From: Desulfobacterales bacterium
GTDB lineage: Bacteria > Desulfobacterota > Desulfobacteria > Desulfobacterales > Desulfobacteraceae
Assembly (NCBI GenBank): GCA_022361395.1
Contig: JAKSAX010000320.1
Span: 1-64,000 of the forward strand
Direction of reading: 5' to 3'
Length of the DNA: 64,000 bases
Shown: piece after piece, positions 37,421 to 48,471 of the stretch
Position numbering within the stretch: position 1 is the stretch's first letter
Layout of the letters: every line of letters starts with the position of its first letter
Notes under the pieces: generated by a model
Seen by the model: only the letters and a program-made list of their open reading frames with translations
Databases searched by the model: none
What the model was told of the DNA's origin: nothing
Program-made: the position numbers and the translations under genes

Positions 37421-39157
37421 TTAGAAATATACCGGATTCCAGTACATTTTGTCGATCAGGACATTCAGACGGCCTTCATCGTTTTCATGTTTGAAATCGG
37501 AGAAGGGGCAGTCGTTCCGGGTGACTCCGGCTTTAATTGCCTCTGCCCCCACCCGTTTGGCAACGGCAATGGAAACCTCTTTGAGCTGATTGAGCGGCGG
37601 ACAGAGGATGCCGTCTTTAATATCTTCTTCGCTGATGAACTCTGCAACGGCGTGGGCGGCGGCAGAGAAGAACACGGGCAGCACTTCTGTTGCACCTGAT
37701 GCCACAACACCGAGGCCGACCCCGGGGAAGACAAAGGCATTGTTCATCTGGCCGATACGATAGGCTTTGCCGCCGTGCTCCACATCGGGGAAGGGGGAAC
37801 CTGTTGCCACAAGGGCTTTCCCGTCTGTCCACTCGTAAACATCCACCGGAAGCGCTTCGGTTTTGCTGGTGGGATTACTCAGGGGAAGAATCACAGGGCG
37901 GTCCGTGTGCCGGCTGACGGCATCCACCACCTCTTTTGTAAAGCATCCGGGCTGGCCTGAGGTTCCGATGAGAACGGTGATTTTCTCATTTTTAACCACG
38001 TTGAGAAGGGTATTGTCTTCAGGGGTCTTCAGCCAGGGCAGGGTGGCCGGGTCTTTGGCATATTTGATCTTGTAAGGTTCCAGATCCCGGTCCGAGGTGA
38101 CCACGCCTCTGGAATCCAGGGTGAAAATCCTGGCAATGGCCTCTTCAGCTGACATACCCTGCTCTTCAAGCTCGGTCTGTATCTGTTCTGCAATACCCAC
38201 ACCACCGGCACCGGCACCGTGAACCAGGTAGACCTGATCGGTCATCTTTTCATTTTTTACCTTCATGGCCGCAATGGCACCGGCCAGGGTGATGGAACCG
38301 GTACCCTGGATATCATCGTTAAAGGAGACCACCTCCTTCAGGTATTTGTCCCTGACGGTAAAGGCGGTCTGTTTTGAAAAGTCTTCCCACTGGCACAGGG
38401 CTTTGGGAAAGACCTTCTTAAAGGCGACAACGAATTTTTCAATGAACTCGTAATAGGCCTCACCTGTGAGACGGCGTTCACGCCATCCCAGGTAGTTGGG
38501 GTCGTTGAGCAGGTCTTCATTGTCTGTGCCCACATCCAGGGAAATGGGCAGGCAGTGCCAGGGGGCAATTCCCGCACCCTGGGTATAGAGCATCAGTTTG
38601 CCCAGGCAGATGGGGATACCGCCCGCACCCTGGTCTCCGATGCCCAGGATCCCCTGGTTGTCGGTAACAACTGCCACGCGGATATCCTGATCCGTATAAT
38701 GATTAAGAATATGCTCTGCATGGTCGATATTGCCGGGATAAAAGTGGATCCCGTTTGCCCGGCGGAACATGGATGAGTACTGCTGGCAGGCAAGGCCAAC
38801 GGTGGGCGTATAAATGATCGGCAGAAAACTGGTCACGTCAGAGGCGATTACAGCATGGGCCAGAACCACGTTTCTGTCGTACAGGCTTCTCAGGTAGATG
38901 AATTTTTCAATATCATTTTCTTTATTCTCAAGAATTTTCAGGCTTGTCTCAACCTGCTCTTCAAGGGTTTTTACCCGGGGCGGCAGATAACCGCTGAGTT
39001 TGAGTTTGCGTCTTTCATCAATGGTAAAGGCCGTGCCTTTGCTGATGTTGTTATAGCGGAGGATGTCGAATCCCCTTAAATTGATTTGAACATCCGTGGT
39101 TTCGCCATATTCGCCGTACTCAAACTCGTAATGATTAATTTCCATGATTACACACAA
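37421..39157 (-). CDS. NAD(P)-dependent malic enzyme
   Basis: PIIYTPTVGLACQQYS, VVTDNQGILGIGDQGAGGIPI, SFNDDIQGTGSITLAG, LPLSNPTSKTEA. Confidence 0.95.
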   Translation of the reverse strand: MCVIMEINHYEFEYGEYGETTDVQINLRGFDILRYNNISKGTAFTIDERRKLKLSGYLPPRVKTLEEQVETSLKILENKENDIEKFIYLRSLYDRNVVLAHAVIASDVTSFLPIIYTPTVGLACQQYSSMFRRANGIHFYPGNIDHAEHILNHYTDQDIRVAVVTDNQGILGIGDQGAGGIPICLGKLMLYTQGAGIAPWHCLPISLDVGTDNEDLLNDPNYLGWRERRLTGEAYYEFIEKFVVAFKKVFPKALCQWEDFSKQTAFTVRDKYLKEVVSFNDDIQGTGSITLAGAIAAMKVKNEKMTDQVYLVHGAGAGGVGIAEQIQTELEEQGMSAEEAIARIFTLDSRGVVTSDRDLEPYKIKYAKDPATLPWLKTPEDNTLLNVVKNEKITVLIGTSGQPGCFTKEVVDAVSRHTDRPVILPLSNPTSKTEALPVDVYEWTDGKALVATGSPFPDVEHGGKAYRIGQMNNAFVFPGVGLGVVASGATEVLPVFFSAAAHAVAEFISEEDIKDGILCPPLNQLKEVSIAVAKRVGAEAIKAGVTRNDCPFSDFKHENDEGRLNVLIDKMYWNPVYF

Positions 39158-39277
39158 TCCCTAAAAAATATAAAGTTTAGACACAAAAAACAAAAAACAG
39201 CGAACGGAGTATAACACAAAAAAAATGAAGAAAAATGAATTATTTTCATTAGTTGAAGCTAATTTACTGCGGCTAAA

Positions 39278-39302
39278 CCGTGTTTCGTATGGTGAAACAC
39301 GG
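39278..39302. repeat. Perfect 9-bp inverted repeat upstream of malic enzyme
   Basis: CCGTGTTTC-gtatggt-GAAACACGG. Confidence 0.6.
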
Positions 39303-39664
39303 TAGAGGGTTACTTCAGACTATAATGCTGTTTTTCCAAAAGAACAAGGGAAATAAATATTAGTAAACAATGGGGAAAACAGCTGTTTTTACAAGTGTTT
39401 ATTATTTTTTTTGTGTGCGGCGAAATTATACCTGCAACTCCATTTCGTATACCGGACAGCTGCTATGGGTACATCACTGAGCAATTGGTGTCTGTGGCAA
39501 ACCGTGATCTCCAGGCATCGGCAGTGTGAAAGGACATAGCGGCGTCCCTTTGCGCTGTCGGTGCCGGGTAATGGGTAAAAACTAACAATCTATACCCCCG
39601 GCAGGGAGGGGTGTGAATTCCCCCCCCTGCGGCCAGGGACGCAGGGGGGGATAAAAAACAAAGG

Positions 39665-42328
39665 TTATTCAGAGATCATTTGACGCAGGACATAGTGGAG
39701 TATGCCCTGGTTTTTGATGTATTCAATTTCAATATCCGTGTTCAGCTTGACCACAACCTTGAAGGCAGTCTCTTTTCCGTCTTTTTCCGCCTTGACCTCA
39801 ACCAGTGCATCCGGCTTGATGGCATCCAGGTCAAGTATTTCAAAGGTTTCCTCACCGGTCAGGCCGAGGCTGTCAAAGGACTGCCCGTCCTGGAACACCA
39901 GCGGCAGAACCCCCATGCCCACCAGGTTGGAACGGTGGATCCGTTCAAAGGACTCGGCAATCACCGCACGGACCCCAAGGAGGCAGGTGCCTTTGGCTGC
40001 CCAGTCCCGGGATGATCCTGTACCGTATTCCTTGCCGCCGAAAACCAGGAGGTCGGTATCTGCATTTCGATAGGATTCCGAGGCGTCAAACACGTAACCG
40101 GCGGTTTTGTCCGGAAAGGTCTGTGTAAAGCCGCCCGTTTCATCCACCAGCCTGTTTTTGATACGGATATTGGCAAAGGTGCCCCGCATCATTACCTCAT
40201 GATTACCCCGCCTGGATCCGTAAGAGTTGAACTCCCAGGGTTTGACCCCGTTGTCCGTAAGGTATTTGCCTGCGGGATAGTCCACAGGAATCGCCCCTGC
40301 CGGAGAGATATGGTCGGTGGTAACGGAATCACCCAGTACCAGCAGGGGGCGGGCATTTTGTATATCTTTCAATGCTTCGGTGTTGACGGAAAAATCGGTG
40401 AAAAAGGGCGGTTTCCGGATATAGGTGGAGGTGTCGTCAAACCGGAAGGTCGTACTCTCTTCCACAGCCAGTTCCTGCCACAGGGTGTCTCCCTGGAAAA
40501 TATTGGCATACTGGTCTTTGAAGAATTTTTTCTGCACATAGGTTTCCACAAAGTGGTTCACCTCTTCAGGGGCAGGCCAGATGTCGGCCATATATACGGG
40601 GTTGCCGTCCTGGTCAGCGCCTAAAGGCTCGGTTGAAAAGTCGATGTCTATCTTTCCGGCAAGGGCGTAGATGACGACCAGGAGAGGTGACATAAGAAAG
40701 TTGCCTTTAACCGCCTGGTGGATCCGGGCCTCGAAGTTGCGGTTTCCGGACAGCACCGATGTCACGTCAAGGTCGTTGGTTTTGATGGCCTCCTCAATAT
40801 AGGGATCAAGGGGGCCGCTGTTTCCGATACAGGTCATACAGCCGAACCCGGTATTGTTGAATCCAAGGTTTTCAAAGTCGTCCATAAGACCGGAGCCCTT
40901 AAGATAATCCAGTACGACCCTGGAGCCGGGAGAGAGGGATGTTTTTACATACCAGGGAATGGAAAGGCCCTTTTCAACTGCTTTTCTGGCAATAAGCCCG
41001 GCACCGATCATGGTGTAGGGGTTGGAGGTATTTGTGCACGATGTGATCGCGGCAATCACGACAGACCCATTGGTCATGTCCGGCTGATTCTCTCCTGAGG
41101 TCTCCTGGGGCGGGATCAGTATATCCTTCCGGTTGCCCAGGTCGTATATGGCTGTTGTCTTTTCCTTGACAGCAGTCAGGGGCAGCCTGTCCTGGGGTCT
41201 TGTGGGGCCTGCGATGGAAGTCACAATGGACGAGAGGTCCACATCAACGGTCTTGGAAAAGGTCAGTTCCCTGTCATGGGTGTTGAAAAAGCCGCTTGTC
41301 CGGCAATAGGCCTCAACCAGGTCTGCGGTTTCCTCACGGTTTGTTTTTCGCAGATAGTCCAGGGTCTCTTCATCAACGGGGAAGAAGCCTGAGGTGGCCC
41401 CGTACTCCGGTGACATGTTGGCGATTGTGGCCCTGTCGGTCAGGGTAAGGTTTTTCAGGCCTTCACCTGTATATTCGACAATTTTTTCAACTACATTTTC
41501 TTCCCTCAGGATGTTGGTGACATACAGGGCAATGTCGGTGGAGGTGATCTGTTTTCCGGGTTGGCCGATGAAGTTGACCCCGACGATCTGGGGCAGATTC
41601 ATATAATAGGGCTGGCCGAGCATCACGGCCTCCGCCTCAATGCCGCCGACCCCCCATCCCAGTACGCCCAGGGCGTTGATCATGGTGGTATGGGAATCCG
41701 TACCCACCAGGGTATCGGGAAAGGCCTGGATGCCCTCTTTGGTTTCCCTTGTGGCCACCACCGTGGCCAGGTACTCCAGGTTGACCTGGTGGCAGATGCC
41801 TGATTCAGGCGGAACCACCCTGAAATTGTCAAAACTCTTCTGGGCCCATTTTAAAAGCTTGTATCTTTCGTTATTTCTCTCATATTCCTTCTGGGCATTC
41901 AGGAAAAAGGAATTTTTTTCCTTAAAATGGTCTACCTGGATGGAATGATCAATAACCAGGTCCACAGGAACCAGGGGGTTGATCTTTCTCGGATCCAGGC
42001 CGGCATCTTTCACTGCATCCCGCATGGCGGCAAAATCAACAACCGCAGGGACGCCGGTAAAATCCTGCATCAGAACCCGGGCCGGATAAAAGGCAATCAG
42101 GCTGGCTTCTGATGAGGCGGTTTCGTAGAACCGGGCCGCATTGACGACATCCTCCCAGTTAACATTGCCGTCCCCTGCATTCCGTGCCAGGTTCTCAATG
42201 AGAACCCGGGCCGCAAAGGGAAGGGTGCTGATCTTTGATATCCCTTCCTTTTCCAGGAGTTGAAGGTTCTGTATGATAAATTCCTTGTTTTGAAACGACA
42301 TAGTTTGCTGGATATTTTGCAGGGTCAT
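39665..42328 (-). CDS. acnA: Aconitate hydratase (AcnA type)
   Basis: LVGTDSHTTMINALGVLGWGVGGIEAEAVMLGQ, TSCTNTSNPYTMIGAGLIARKA, YGSRRGNHEVMMRGTFANIRI. Confidence 0.95.
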   Translation of the reverse strand: MTLQNIQQTMSFQNKEFIIQNLQLLEKEGISKISTLPFAARVLIENLARNAGDGNVNWEDVVNAARFYETASSEASLIAFYPARVLMQDFTGVPAVVDFAAMRDAVKDAGLDPRKINPLVPVDLVIDHSIQVDHFKEKNSFFLNAQKEYERNNERYKLLKWAQKSFDNFRVVPPESGICHQVNLEYLATVVATRETKEGIQAFPDTLVGTDSHTTMINALGVLGWGVGGIEAEAVMLGQPYYMNLPQIVGVNFIGQPGKQITSTDIALYVTNILREENVVEKIVEYTGEGLKNLTLTDRATIANMSPEYGATSGFFPVDEETLDYLRKTNREETADLVEAYCRTSGFFNTHDRELTFSKTVDVDLSSIVTSIAGPTRPQDRLPLTAVKEKTTAIYDLGNRKDILIPPQETSGENQPDMTNGSVVIAAITSCTNTSNPYTMIGAGLIARKAVEKGLSIPWYVKTSLSPGSRVVLDYLKGSGLMDDFENLGFNNTGFGCMTCIGNSGPLDPYIEEAIKTNDLDVTSVLSGNRNFEARIHQAVKGNFLMSPLLVVIYALAGKIDIDFSTEPLGADQDGNPVYMADIWPAPEEVNHFVETYVQKKFFKDQYANIFQGDTLWQELAVEESTTFRFDDTSTYIRKPPFFTDFSVNTEALKDIQNARPLLVLGDSVTTDHISPAGAIPVDYPAGKYLTDNGVKPWEFNSYGSRRGNHEVMMRGTFANIRIKNRLVDETGGFTQTFPDKTAGYVFDASESYRNADTDLLVFGGKEYGTGSSRDWAAKGTCLLGVRAVIAESFERIHRSNLVGMGVLPLVFQDGQSFDSLGLTGEETFEILDLDAIKPDALVEVKAEKDGKETAFKVVVKLNTDIEIEYIKNQGILHYVLRQMISE

Positions 42329-42441
42329 GATCGGCTCCTTAAGGCTTTTAAAATGAATGGATTGAAAATACGTATACAATAAGATATTATCAAAAGACCA
42401 ATTGATCAAGTCGCAATCACTTAAAATTCAATTAATACGAC

Positions 42442-44181
42442 GTGGCCATGGATGATAAACTTCTTACATTCGCGGATGAGCCGCTTCCTGCAGTCCATCA
42501 CCGGGAGGCTCCGGTGTGGAAGGTTATGGTGATTGATGATGAAAAATCCGTCCACGATATTACTAGCCTGAGCCTCAGGGAGTTTACCTTTGACGGGAAG
42601 GGAATAAAATTTATAAACGCCTTTTCCGCCAAAGAAGCCAAAGCCTGCTTCAAACGCAACCCTGATACGGCATTGATGCTTGTGGATGTGGTTATGGAGT
42701 CGGAAGACTCCGGTCTGAAATTTGTCCATTATGTCCGCGAGGCCTTGAAAAACGATATTGTACAGGTGGTGATCCGGACGGGCCAGCCCGGATTTGCCCC
42801 CGAAGACCAGGTGATTTCAAAGTACAGTATCAACTCCTATTACTCCAAAACCGAAGTCACATCCCGGAAACTGGTAAGCCTGGTTACCACCTCTCTGCGC
42901 ACCTACCAGCTCTCCCTGGATCTGAGCCTGGAGTTGTCCAGGCGGAGAAGGGCAGAACACAGGCTTCGGGACCTGAACAAAAACCTGGAAAAAAAGATTC
43001 AGGAGAGGACCCGGGAGCTGTCCAAGGCCAATCAATTGAAAAGCCAGTTCCTTGCAAATATGAGCCATGAGATAAGAACCCCTATGAACGGTATTATCGG
43101 GATGGCGAACCTTTTACTGGAGGAGCCCCTCACCGGTAAACAACGGGAACTGGCGTCCATTATCCAGTCTTCCGGCAACACCCTCCTGGCACTGATAAAT
43201 GATATCCTGGACCTGAGTAAGATCGAGGCGGGCCAGCTGAGGTTTGAAGTCCGTGATTTTTCAATCCGGAAAGTGATTGACGATGCCCTTGCCATGTTCA
43301 GGATTCGTGCAGGGGAAAAAAAACTGGATCTGGACGTTTATACGGATCCTGCCCTTCCGGAGATTTTATCCGGGGATGTTATCCGGATTAAACAGATCCT
43401 GGTGAACCTTGTGGGAAATGCCTTGAAATTTACTGCCAAGGGCGGGGTAGGGATTCGTGCGGTTATGGAAAGGGATAAGAACACCCATGTCCTGCTGGGG
43501 CTTGAGGTCAGTGATACGGGGCCGGGTATCGGCACGGAATTTAAGGATCGGCTTTTTGACAAGTTCTCCCAACAGGATGCCTCAACCACCCGGAAATACG
43601 GTGGAACCGGACTTGGCCTGGCGATTACCAAGCAGCTGGCAGTACTAATGGAGGGCAGTATAGATGCATGGAACCGCCCAAAGGGCGGGGCTGTTTTTAA
43701 AGTGACCCTGAAAATCGGAAAACAGGCCGGGACCGGTGAGGATGCAGGGGCTGATATCCGCGCAGAGAAAGAGGATGCTGCGCTTAAAGACAAAATATCT
43801 AAAATGGATATTAATATTCTGATTGCCGAGGACAACCATACCAATCAGAAGGTCATCTGCCTGATGCTGGAAAAACTGAACCTCATTCCCGATGTCGTGG
43901 AAAACGGCGAGGCTGTTTTGGAGAAAATGCGGGAATCCTCCTATGACCTGCTGTTGCTGGATATTCAGATGCCCAGGCTTGACGGTCTTGAAACAGCCCG
44001 GATTATAAGGGACCGTTCCTCGGATATCAGGCAGAAGACGATTCCCATTGTTGCGCTGACCGCCCTTGCCATGCGGGAAGATGCTGCCGCCTGTAAAGAA
44101 GCGGGGATGGACCGGTTTTTAACCAAACCGGTCCATCCCCGGAAACTGCTGCATGCCATTGCCTGGGCAATGGGCATCTAA
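42442..44181 (+). CDS. Hybrid sensor histidine kinase (REC - HisKA/HATPase - REC)
   Basis: N-terminal REC-like [34 protein letters not shown], HATPase, C-terminal [31 protein letters not shown]. Confidence 0.93.
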   Translation: MAMDDKLLTFADEPLPAVHHREAPVWKVMVIDDEKSVHDITSLSLREFTFDGKGIKFINAFSAKEAKACFKRNPDTALMLVDVVMESEDSGLKFVHYVREALKNDIVQVVIRTGQPGFAPEDQVISKYSINSYYSKTEVTSRKLVSLVTTSLRTYQLSLDLSLELSRRRRAEHRLRDLNKNLEKKIQERTRELSKANQLKSQFLANMSHEIRTPMNGIIGMANLLLEEPLTGKQRELASIIQSSGNTLLALINDILDLSKIEAGQLRFEVRDFSIRKVIDDALAMFRIRAGEKKLDLDVYTDPALPEILSGDVIRIKQILVNLVGNALKFTAKGGVGIRAVMERDKNTHVLLGLEVSDTGPGIGTEFKDRLFDKFSQQDASTTRKYGGTGLGLAITKQLAVLMEGSIDAWNRPKGGAVFKVTLKIGKQAGTGEDAGADIRAEKEDAALKDKISKMDINILIAEDNHTNQKVICLMLEKLNLIPDVVENGEAVLEKMRESSYDLLLLDIQMPRLDGLETARIIRDRSSDIRQKTIPIVALTALAMREDAAACKEAGMDRFLTKPVHPRKLLHAIAWAMGI

Positions 44182-44203
44182 CCGGGCGCAACCCGGGTTA
44201 AAT

Positions 44204-45898
44204 CTATTTGGCCTCTTCCTGGGCCCTTAAGTCTTTTCTTAAAATTTTACCCACGTTTGATTTCGGCAGTTCCTCTCTGAATTCAACAGCCACAGGCAGC
44301 TTGTACTTGGCAAGCTTGGTGTCACAATAGTCGACCACTTCCTTTTCGGACATGGTCTGCCCCTCTTTAAGGATGACAAATGCCTTGACCGCCTCCCCGC
44401 GTTTGGGGTGAGGAATGCCTATACAGCAGGCTTCCAGGATTTTCGGGTGCTCGAACAATACCTCGTCTATATCCCTGGGATAAACATTGTAGCCGCCAGA
44501 GATGATCATGTCCTTTATCCGGTCCACAATATAGAAGTATCCGTCCTCATCCATTTTAGCCACATCACCGGTACACAGGTATCCGTCTTCCGTAATGGTT
44601 TTAGCGGTTTCCCCGGGTTTGTTCAGGTAGCCCTTCATAACCTGGGGGCCTTTGATGAGAAGTTCCCCTGCCTCACCCACGGGCATCTCCTTGGTATTGT
44701 CTTCCAGGTCAACTATCTTACAGATGGTATCGGCTATGGGAACACCGATACTGCCCTGTTTCCGGGTTCCGTTAAAGGGGTTGATATGGGTGACAGGGGT
44801 GGATTCCGTAAGGCCGAAGCCCTCCACGATAATTGATCCTGTTTTTTCCTGGAAGTTGTTAATGACATCCAGGGGCAGGGGAGCGGACCCGGAAAAACAG
44901 CCCTTGACCGAGGTAAGGTCGGTGTTTGCCATATCCGGATGATCCAGGATACCGATATACATGGTTGGCACCATGGGAGCGAAGGTAACCTTGAATTTGG
45001 AAATGGCTTCCAGAAGGGGTTCCGGCTGCGGCTTGGGCACCAGAACATTGGCCCATCCCATGCGGATGGCAAAGTTCATTGAGGTGGACATGCCGAATAC
45101 GTGGAAAATCGGCAGGGCCCCAAGCATCACCTCTGCGCCTTTATTAAAAGCAGGGAACCAGCCTTCGATCTGCTGGATCTGGTGAGAGATGTTCCTATGG
45201 GTGAGCATAACCCCTTTGGAGACCCCTGTGGTGCCGCCGGTGTACTGGTACATGGCAATATCATCCATGGTTACCTCAGCCTGGGTGTTATCCGGCTCGA
45301 ATTTGGCAATCACATCCTTGAATTTATGCAGGTCAGCTGCCGGTGTTACATCTGCTGCAAGACCTTTCTTTTTTGCCACCAGGGGAAAGAGCAGCCTTTT
45401 GACAAAGGGAAGGAAATCCCCGATGGAGGTGTAGACAATTGTCTTAATATCGGTTTTCTCCCGCAGCTTCACCATCCGGTTGGCCAGAAGATCAAGGGTG
45501 ATGAGAAATTTTGAACCGGAATCCGTAAACTGGTGTTCCAGTTCCCTGTCGGAGTAGAGGGGGTTGTTGAGAACCACAACACCGCCGATCCTCAGGGTGG
45601 CATAATAGGCCACCACACAGGGGATGACGTTGGGGAGCAGAATGGCAACGCTGTCACCCTTTTGAATCCCATAGGATTTGAGCGCTGCTGCAAACCGGCC
45701 GACCATGTCGTTGAATTCCCTGAATGTCAGGGTAAATCCCTGGAAGATCAGGGCAGGATTGTCCGGGAATTTCTCCACGGACTCCTCCAGGTACTGGGGA
45801 ACCAGCATGTCCTGATATTCTAACTCGGCACGAATGCCCTGTTCATAGGAATTGGTCCAGATCTTTTCTGAATAAGTGTTTTGATCAGACAAGGTCAT
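44204..45898 (-). CDS. Long-chain fatty acid-CoA ligase
   Basis: YQYTGGTTGVSKGVMLTHRN, GFGLTESTPVTHINPF, YIVDRIKDMIISGGYNVYPRDIDEVL. Confidence 0.93.
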   Translation of the reverse strand: MTLSDQNTYSEKIWTNSYEQGIRAELEYQDMLVPQYLEESVEKFPDNPALIFQGFTLTFREFNDMVGRFAAALKSYGIQKGDSVAILLPNVIPCVVAYYATLRIGGVVVLNNPLYSDRELEHQFTDSGSKFLITLDLLANRMVKLREKTDIKTIVYTSIGDFLPFVKRLLFPLVAKKKGLAADVTPAADLHKFKDVIAKFEPDNTQAEVTMDDIAMYQYTGGTTGVSKGVMLTHRNISHQIQQIEGWFPAFNKGAEVMLGALPIFHVFGMSTSMNFAIRMGWANVLVPKPQPEPLLEAISKFKVTFAPMVPTMYIGILDHPDMANTDLTSVKGCFSGSAPLPLDVINNFQEKTGSIIVEGFGLTESTPVTHINPFNGTRKQGSIGVPIADTICKIVDLEDNTKEMPVGEAGELLIKGPQVMKGYLNKPGETAKTITEDGYLCTGDVAKMDEDGYFYIVDRIKDMIISGGYNVYPRDIDEVLFEHPKILEACCIGIPHPKRGEAVKAFVILKEGQTMSEKEVVDYCDTKLAKYKLPVAVEFREELPKSNVGKILRKDLRAQEEAK

Positions 45899-46106
45899 CT
45901 CCTTTCGTCAATTTTGGGAGGTTAAAAGAGATACTTCGTAAGGGTTTGATAGAAAGAATCTTCAGGTCTGTCAAGAAAAAAGATAAGATTTATTAAACAA
46001 TGTTCAGTTATTCAAATGAAATTGTTTTTTAATTAAATGGGTTTCAGATTATGCCGAGTTTCCTAACCCCTTGAAACCTTGGAACCTCTATGGTAGTTTG
46101 CCGGCC

Positions 46107-47477
46107 ATGAAAGTTATCAAAATAGGCGGCGGCTGTCTCAAGGACGGCCCGGCTGCAAACGTCATAATTGATCTGATCACCCGGCGGGGGAAGGGCGATA
46201 TCTTTGTGTTATCAGCCTTTTACGGGGTCACGGATATCCTGATATCCGGCATAGACCTGGCCCTGTCCGACGAAGAGAATATTCCCGATATCATCAGCCG
46301 TCTTAAGGGCTTGCATCATACCATTATAAAAGAACTGATCAATGATAATACCGTAAAAAAACAGCTGTCAAAATCCCTCGGGGATATTTATGCCAAACTG
46401 GAACGGTATTACTACGGCATCAGTTTTACCCGGGAAGCCACTGCCCGGATGCAGGACATGATTGCCACCTTTGGGGAGCGGATCTCAGCGGTTATACTCT
46501 CAAAAGCCGTTGCCGCCCGGGGGGGAGACAGCCAGTATGTGCTGCCCGAGGATCTCGGTATGATTTCCGACGGAAAGTTCATGGATGCATCAGCACTCAT
46601 GGAAAAAACAGGTGAAAACATCCAGGCCTGGCTGGGCAGGCACATGACCCCGGAAAAAATCCTCTTTGTTCCCGGATTCTACGGCATCAGTGAATCAGGG
46701 GAAATCACCACTTTCGGCAGAGGCGGATCTGACTACTCTGCTGCTGTTGTGGCGGCCGGCTCCGGAGCTGACGCCCTGGAAATCTGGAAGGATACCGAGG
46801 GGTTTATGACGGCGGACCCGGATAATATTCCCCACTGCCGTCTCATACCCAAGCTGACCTATGAAGAGGCGGCTGAACTGGCCTATACCGGTGCCGGCAT
46901 CCTTCATCCGAGAACGGTTGAGCCGGTGAAAAACGCTGGAATTGATATTGCCATAAAAAACACCTACAACCCGGATGCACCGGGCAGCCTGATCACCCGG
47001 GAGGTGCCCCGGGCCGAGAATATCATCAAGAGTGTTTCCTATACGACAGATGTGGCCATATTAAAGATTTACGCTCCCGGTGTGGGTGCCAGGTTCGGAT
47101 TCCTGTCCAGTATTTTGGCCCCCCTTGGCCGGGCCGGTATCAATGTGAAATCCGTGGTCACCTCCCAGACCTGTATCAGCCTGATTCTTTCCCGCAAGGA
47201 TATTCATGCGGGCCATGAAGCGGTCCAGGCCATCCGGCCGGTGCCTTTCAGGAAAGCTGTCGTGGTCACGGATGTGGCGCTTGTCAGTATTGTGGGGGAA
47301 GGGCTGCATACCAACCGCGGTATTGCGGCAAAGTGTTTTTCCGCCGTGTCCGGTGCTGATGTGAACATTGAAATGATCTCATCAGGCACTTCAAATGCCG
47401 CGCTATATTTTCTGGTCAAGGAAAAACGCCTGGATGATACCATCCAGGCGCTTCATAAAATTTTTTTTGATTCTTAA
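46107..47477 (+). CDS. Aspartate kinase with ACT domains
   Basis: VIKIGGGCLKDGPAA, FGERISAVILSKAV, TTFGRGGSDYSAAVVA, NIEMISSGTSNAALYFLV. Confidence 0.9.
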   Translation: MKVIKIGGGCLKDGPAANVIIDLITRRGKGDIFVLSAFYGVTDILISGIDLALSDEENIPDIISRLKGLHHTIIKELINDNTVKKQLSKSLGDIYAKLERYYYGISFTREATARMQDMIATFGERISAVILSKAVAARGGDSQYVLPEDLGMISDGKFMDASALMEKTGENIQAWLGRHMTPEKILFVPGFYGISESGEITTFGRGGSDYSAAVVAAGSGADALEIWKDTEGFMTADPDNIPHCRLIPKLTYEEAAELAYTGAGILHPRTVEPVKNAGIDIAIKNTYNPDAPGSLITREVPRAENIIKSVSYTTDVAILKIYAPGVGARFGFLSSILAPLGRAGINVKSVVTSQTCISLILSRKDIHAGHEAVQAIRPVPFRKAVVVTDVALVSIVGEGLHTNRGIAAKCFSAVSGADVNIEMISSGTSNAALYFLVKEKRLDDTIQALHKIFFDS

Positions 47478-47479
47478 GG

Positions 47480-47533
47480 GGTCCCGTAAGAGTTAGTCCA
47501 CATTCCATGTGAAGTTATTTTTACGCGATCCTC
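47480..47533 (-). repeat. Short form of palindromic repeat (copy C, central part absent)
   Basis: Reverse complement GAGGATCGCGTAAAAATAACTTCACATGGAATGTGGACTAACTCTTACGGGACC matches both arms of copy A with the central ~45 bp missing. Confidence 0.72.
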
Positions 47534-47584
47534 AGGTAACACCGTATCCGGGAGAACAATTTCCGGATACGGTATTATTCTTTA

Positions 47585-48307
47585 TCAGTCAAGGAGAGAG
47601 CCTGAACGCCTTCGTTTTGAAGATACGCTCTGGCCGATGATCCATCCCAGAAGCAAAACCCCGACCCCGGCCAGGAACCACTTGATCATACCTGTCCTGA
47701 ACAGGTGGGTGGTCTCTTTTTCCAGCCTGGTGATCTCAGAGGAAAGTTTTTTGTTCTCTGCCAACAGGCTTTTGTTTTGGGCCAGGGTTTCGGTCACATT
47801 CCTGGATGCTTCGGTCAGTTTTTTAAAATCATCCTCAGCCTTGTTCAGCTGCGCCGTGAGTCGCTTGTTCTCCTGCTGAACCCGGGTAAGCCGGGTTTGC
47901 AGGCCGGATGTCTTTTCCCCTGCAATATTTTTTTGAGCTGCCAGTTCTTCCTTAAAGCCGTTGGATGTCTCTGCCAGGATTTTGATCCGGTTCTCAAGTT
48001 CGGCCTTTTCCCGGTTCAGCTTTTCGATCACCTGGGTCTTGGGTGTCTCAAACACAACAAACTGCTTGTCAACCCAGCCCTGGTCTCCGGACGCCAGGGT
48101 TACCTTGTAAAATCCGTTTTCCTCTTCAAGAATGGTTAAAGGGGTGTTGCTTTTCAGGGTTTTGAGTACTGAGTAATTGGTTCCCGGACCTTCCCGGAAG
48201 GTGAGAATCAGCATATCAGAGACATATGCGGTTTTGGCCTGTGAATAAGACGCTGCAAGACCGATTAGCAGGGCCGCCGCCCATATCCCTGTGAAGAGTT
48301 TCCTCAT
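47585..48307 (-). CDS. SH3-domain/coiled-coil membrane protein (TIGR04211-like)
   Basis: Signal peptide, SH3 (YVSDMLILTFREGPGTNYSVLKTLKSNTPLTILEEENGFYKV), coiled coil, C-terminal TM. Confidence 0.85.
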   Translation of the reverse strand: MRKLFTGIWAAALLIGLAASYSQAKTAYVSDMLILTFREGPGTNYSVLKTLKSNTPLTILEEENGFYKVTLASGDQGWVDKQFVVFETPKTQVIEKLNREKAELENRIKILAETSNGFKEELAAQKNIAGEKTSGLQTRLTRVQQENKRLTAQLNKAEDDFKKLTEASRNVTETLAQNKSLLAENKKLSSEITRLEKETTHLFRTGMIKWFLAGVGVLLLGWIIGQSVSSKRRRSGSLLD

Positions 48308-48471
48308 TTTTTTATTTTGCCTCCTATGTTTTTTTATGTTTCAATAGCAATCATTATGGTATTTTTCAACACCTGGGCCATGAAACCCTAAAAAAAACTT
48401 GTCAAACAGCGTGGAACATGGGTATCAATTGGGACATCCCAAGCTGAGAGGAAGAACGCCGGACCGTAAAA

